Assembly: GCF_028583545.1 (NCBI RefSeq)
Contig: NZ_CP087106.1
Span: forward strand, 620,001 to 684,000
DNA from: Methylobacterium sp. NMS14P
GTDB lineage: Bacteria > Pseudomonadota > Alphaproteobacteria > Rhizobiales > Beijerinckiaceae
DNA length: 64,000 bases
Direction of reading: 5' to 3'
Both the position numbers and the translations under genes were made by a program. The notes beneath the pieces are model-generated. The model worked only from the letters and a program-made list of their open reading frames with translations, was not told where the DNA came from and did not search any database. Shown piece after piece: positions 61,175 to 64,000 of the stretch (the first letter of the stretch is position 1; every line of letters starts with the position of its first letter).

Positions 61175-61927
61175 CTAGGAGTTGGAAGGCCCGTAGGGCG
61201 GTCGCGGGATCGCCCGGTGCGCCGCGCGCAGCGCCGCCGACCAGCGCTCGCGCAGATCGTGGAAGTAGCCCTCGCCGGCCTCGATCCTGTGATTCACCTC
61301 GAGCGTCAGCGCGTTCCGGCGGGCGACCGCGATGTCGATCGGCAGGCCGACGCCGAGATTCGACCGCATCGTCGAGTCCATCGAGACGAGGCTCACCTTC
61401 AGGGCGTCGTAGAGGTCGGTCGTGTACTTCACGGCCCGGTCGAGGATCGGCTTGCCGTATTTGTGCTCGCCGATCTGGAGGAACGGCGCGTCGGTGCTGC
61501 ACTCGATGAAGTTGCCGGCCGAGTAGATCAGGTACAGCCGCATCTCGCCGTTGCCGATCTGGCCGCCGAACAGCAGCGAGATCGAGAACCGGATATTGGC
61601 CGCCTCGAACCCGTCCTTCTCGATCGAGCGCACCCGCCGGATGGCCCGGCCGATCAGCTGCGCCGCCTGGAACATGGTCGGCGCCTCGACGAGCTTCTGC
61701 GGCGGCTCGCCCTCCTCTTCGCCGGGCACGCCCTCTTGGAGCAGGCTGAGGACCGACTGGGTGATCGAGAGGTTGCCCGCCGAGGCGAGCATCATCACCC
61801 GCTCGCCCGGCACGTTGAAGTGGTGGAGCTTGCGGTAGGTCGAGATGTCGTCGAGCCCCGCATTGGTGCGGGTATCGGCGACCATGACCAGCCCCTCCTC
61901 CACCAGGACACCGACGCAGTAGGTCAT
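61175..61927 (-). CDS. Proteasome-type protease (Anbu / BPH family)
   Basis: A 250-residue Ntn-hydrolase related to proteasome beta subunits and HslV. After removal of Met1 the exposed Thr2 (MTYCVGVLVEEGLVMVADTR; the first residues suffice) is the likely nucleophile, as in Anbu. ADTRTNAGLDDISTYRKLH, MLASAGNLSITQSVL and LVSMDSTMRSNLGVGLPIDI are family hallmarks. It is the last gene of a leftward run: circularly permuted ATP-grasp, alpha-E, transglutaminase, Anbu. Known comparative work places Anbu with these genes and proposes a peptide-tagging or peptide-processing pathway; no ATPase partner is present, and the substrate is unknown. Confidence 0.95.
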   Translation of the reverse strand: MTYCVGVLVEEGLVMVADTRTNAGLDDISTYRKLHHFNVPGERVMMLASAGNLSITQSVLSLLQEGVPGEEEGEPPQKLVEAPTMFQAAQLIGRAIRRVRSIEKDGFEAANIRFSISLLFGGQIGNGEMRLYLIYSAGNFIECSTDAPFLQIGEHKYGKPILDRAVKYTTDLYDALKVSLVSMDSTMRSNLGVGLPIDIAVARRNALTLEVNHRIEAGEGYFHDLRERWSAALRAAHRAIPRPPYGPSNS

Positions 61928-61972
61928 CGTCTTCGGGCTCTCGTGCGGGTCGGCGGACCGGTGTCGGAACGA

Positions 61973-62800
61973 TCAGGATTGAGCGGCGGCCCTGCCTTGC
62001 TCGACCCGCAGCTTCACGTCCAGTGTTTCAGTGCCACCGCCGGTGCGGCTGCCGCGGATCGGCGCCGCGCCGAGGTAGTCCAGGCCGGTCGCGACGCGGA
62101 TGTAATTGTCCGCCGGGCTGACGTCGTGGCACGGGTCGAACGCCACCCAGCCGAGATTCGGCACCAGGGCCTCGACCCATCCGTGGGGCGCCTCGACATC
62201 CGCCTGGCCGTCGTCCCGGGCCCGGTAGCCGGCGACGTAGCGGGCCGGGACGCCGATGTGGCGGGCGGCGGCGATCAGGACGTGGGCAAGATCCTGGCAG
62301 ACGCCGCTCCCGGCCGCGAACGCCTTGGCGGCCGGCACAGCGCTGCTCGCGGGACCGGGCTCGTGGGCCACCGCGCCGTGGACAGCGCCCATCAGCCGGT
62401 GGAGCCGGGTCAGGACCGCGCCGTCGCCCTCGGCGGCGACGCGCTCCGCGAAGGCGTGCAGATCCGGGCTCGCGGCACACAGGTCCGTGTCGCGCAGGTA
62501 GAACTCGTCCGGCAGGCGCTCCACCGTGCCGCGGACGACGCCGTGCGTGTCGTCGGTATCGACCTCGCCGGTGACGCGGATGGTCAGGGCGTCGGCCGGC
62601 TCGTCCGGGGTGAACCAGTGGACGACGTTGCCGAACCCGTCCTCGCGGGCGGTCAGCCGCCCGTCGACGGTGGTGTCGATCCGCCACCCGCGGACGTACT
62701 GCCCGTCATGGTCCCTCGGTGTCAGCCGGAGGACCTGCACGAGCCCGCGGGCCGGCTGCTCGTAGGTGTAGATGGTCTCGTGAACCACGCGGATGCGCAT
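61973..62800 (-). CDS. Transglutaminase-like protease family protein
   Basis: A 275-residue cytoplasmic protein with an N-terminal beta domain (MRIRVVHETIYTYEQPARGL, about 1-95) and a transglutaminase-fold domain. The catalytic triad can be read as Cys in GSGVCQDLAHVL, His in EAPHGWVEALV and Asp in VAFDPCHDVSP. Such proteins form or cleave isopeptide or gamma-glutamyl bonds. It lies 45 bases upstream of the Anbu gene and 21 downstream of the alpha-E gene, so it is clearly part of this operon. Whether it acts as transferase or protease is not known. Confidence 0.95.
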   Translation of the reverse strand: MRIRVVHETIYTYEQPARGLVQVLRLTPRDHDGQYVRGWRIDTTVDGRLTAREDGFGNVVHWFTPDEPADALTIRVTGEVDTDDTHGVVRGTVERLPDEFYLRDTDLCAASPDLHAFAERVAAEGDGAVLTRLHRLMGAVHGAVAHEPGPASSAVPAAKAFAAGSGVCQDLAHVLIAAARHIGVPARYVAGYRARDDGQADVEAPHGWVEALVPNLGWVAFDPCHDVSPADNYIRVATGLDYLGAAPIRGSRTGGGTETLDVKLRVEQGRAAAQS

Positions 62801-62821
62801 GCGCCGTCCTGTCCGTCCCGT

Positions 62822-63769
62822 TCAGCCGACCAGATACTGCTTGGCGATCGCCTCGCCCACCCTGTTGTTCTCGGCGATGAACGCCTCGACGAACTCGTGC
62901 AGCCCTGTGGCGAAGACCCGGTCGATATCCTCGCCCTCCAGCTTCGCCAACATGTTTCCCGCGAGGCGCTGGCTCGGGCCGCGGCGGCCGTAGGCGTCGG
63001 CGATCAGGTCGAGGTACTCGACGATCACGCCGTAGCAGTTCGCGAAGGAGCGCGGCATCTGCTTGTTGAGCATCAGCAGGTCGGCCACCAGCAGCGGCTT
63101 GATGCTCTCCCGGTAGACCCAGTGATAGGCGTTGAACGCCGACACTTCGCGCAGGATCGTGGTCCACTGGAAGTAGTCGAGGCTGCCGCCCACCGTCTCG
63201 TCGTGCGGCAGCAGGATCTGGTACTTCACGTCGAGGATGCGGGCGGTGTTGTCGGCCCGCTCGATCGCCGTGCCGAGCCGGGTGAACCAGAACGAGTCGT
63301 TGCGCAGCATCGTCCGGAAGGCCGAGCCGTCGAAAGTCAGCGAGACGGTCTTCACCCAGTCGAGGAAGCGGCCGAACTCGTCGCGGTTGAGATCCTTGCC
63401 GGCGTAGTTGCGCAGCTCCAGCCACGCGCCGTTGATCGCGTCCCACATCTCGGTGGTGAGCGCCGTGCGCACCGAGCGGGCATTCTCGCGGGCCGCCTCG
63501 ATGCAGGAGCGGATCGAGGACGGGTTGTGCGGGCTGAAGGCCAGGAAGTCGCAGACCGTGTCGGCGTTGACCGCGCTGTAGTGGGTCTTGAACGCGTCGG
63601 GGTCGCCGGCCGAGGCGAGGGCCGATTCCCACTCGTTGCTCCCGCCGCCGCCGTAGCTCGTCGGCAGCGACGCGAAGCGGTGCGCCGCGTCGAGGATGCG
63701 GGCGACGAAGTCGGCGCGCTCGACGTAGCGCGAGAGCCAGAAGAGGTTATCGGCAGTCCTGGAAAGCAT
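62822..63769 (-). CDS. Alpha-E domain protein (DUF403)
   Basis: A 315-residue all-helical protein of the alpha-E family. It begins MLSRTADNLFWLSRYVERAD and contains LREVSAFNAYHWVYRESIKP and ANCYGVIVEYLDLIADAYGR, all typical. The function is unknown. The family is nearly always encoded beside a circularly permuted ATP-grasp protein and a transglutaminase, as here, and is thought to assist or bind the product of that ligase. Length is normal. Confidence 0.96.
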   Translation of the reverse strand: MLSRTADNLFWLSRYVERADFVARILDAAHRFASLPTSYGGGGSNEWESALASAGDPDAFKTHYSAVNADTVCDFLAFSPHNPSSIRSCIEAARENARSVRTALTTEMWDAINGAWLELRNYAGKDLNRDEFGRFLDWVKTVSLTFDGSAFRTMLRNDSFWFTRLGTAIERADNTARILDVKYQILLPHDETVGGSLDYFQWTTILREVSAFNAYHWVYRESIKPLLVADLLMLNKQMPRSFANCYGVIVEYLDLIADAYGRRGPSQRLAGNMLAKLEGEDIDRVFATGLHEFVEAFIAENNRVGEAIAKQYLVG

Positions 63770-63834
63770 CGGTCTTCAGCCAAGTCGTGCGGACCACAAT
63801 GTCCGCGCCTCGGAACGTCGGGACGGCCTAGGCC

Positions 63835-64000
63835 TCAGGCGTCGAGCACCCAGGTGTCCTTCGTGCCACCGCCCTGGCTGGAATTGACCACCAGGGAGCC
63901 TTCCTTCAGCGCCACCCGGGTCAGACCGCCCGGAACGATGCGGATCTTGTCGGCCCCGCACAGCACGAAGGGCCGCAGGTCGACGTGGCGGGGCGCGACG
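63835..64000 (-). CDS. C-terminal part of circularly permuted ATP-grasp protein (DUF404/DUF407), partial
   Basis: The last 54 codons and the stop lie in the window; the rest is beyond the right edge. The tail contains [20 protein letters not shown] followed by GGTKDTWVL, the hallmark ending of circularly permuted ATP-grasp type 2 proteins. These are predicted amide or peptide ligases. It precedes the alpha-E gene by 65 bases on the same strand and is the first visible gene of the Anbu operon. Confidence 0.9.
   Translation of the reverse strand, partial: VAPRHVDLRPFVLCGADKIRIVPGGLTRVALKEGSLVVNSSQGGGTKDTWVLDA

Overview
The window is a very GC-rich bacterial chromosome segment with almost no spacer DNA. 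It most likely comes from a Methylobacterium/Methylorubrum-type alphaproteobacterium (Hyphomicrobiales). The best markers are the tetrahydromethanopterin (H4MPT) C1-transfer genes at the left end (the tail of mtdB, mch, fae and three cofactor-biosynthesis-type genes), an fdh4A/fdh4B-type formate dehydrogenase locus, a CitE-type CoA ester lyase, and rhizobial-type gene orders (greA-ELM1-trxB-lsrB; carA | yqeY-dnaG-rpoD; lptF-lptG-lptD-pdxA-rsmA). I see no rRNA or tRNA gene, no transposase, no CRISPR array and no prophage.

Layout. 1-4.9 kb: formaldehyde oxidation/H4MPT operon, reading right, with ATGA-coupled genes and a strong terminator after fae. 5-7.6 kb: groES-groEL, reading left, under a sigma32-like promoter and a CIRCE operator. 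7.7-10.3 kb: a CorA transporter and a soluble PAS-PAS chemoreceptor. 10.4-14.8 kb: an esterase, a ligase-associated Lhr-type helicase and a PdeM nuclease, reading left; the helicase carries an in-frame repeat insertion. 15-17.3 kb: a DUF6460 membrane protein, a MATE exporter and a glycine-zipper protein. 17.5-22.8 kb: CoA ester lyase, fdh4B/fdh4A, pyrD and a DUF952 gene. 23.1-26.1 kb: an S24-type repressor, a PAS histidine kinase and a Tim44-domain protein. 26.2-33.2 kb: LPS transport and maturation genes (lptF, lptG, lptD) followed by pdxA and rsmA, with no surA between. 33.4-38.7 kb: pepA, a membrane protein, an acyl-CoA ligase and msrP. 38.8-43.3 kb: a YARHG protein, lsrB, trxB, an ELM1-family gene, a secreted protein and greA. 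43.4-49.5 kb: carB, pseudoazurin, a membrane protein and carA. 49.6-55.6 kb: yqeY, dnaG, rpoD and a class III adenylate cyclase. 55.7-57.7 kb: a glycosyltransferase/repeat protein next to an unusually AT-rich spacer, and a retropepsin-like protease. 58-61 kb: a TPP riboswitch leading a thiO-thiS-thiG-thiE operon. 61.2-64 kb: an Anbu proteasome-like protease, a transglutaminase, an alpha-E protein and the end of a circularly permuted ATP-grasp gene, all reading left.

How genes work together. Fae condenses formaldehyde with H4MPT, MtdB oxidises the methylene form, and Mch hydrolyses methenyl-H4MPT; formate can then be oxidised by a formate dehydrogenase such as the Fdh4-type enzyme. The most system-like but least understood locus is the ATP-grasp/alpha-E/transglutaminase/Anbu cluster at the right edge. 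Other points of interest are two genes that seem to begin at CTG overlapping the upstream stop codon, a coding-sequence insertion of an inverted repeat, a DnaG lacking most canonical zinc ligands, and paired LysR-type palindromes between lsrB and trxB.
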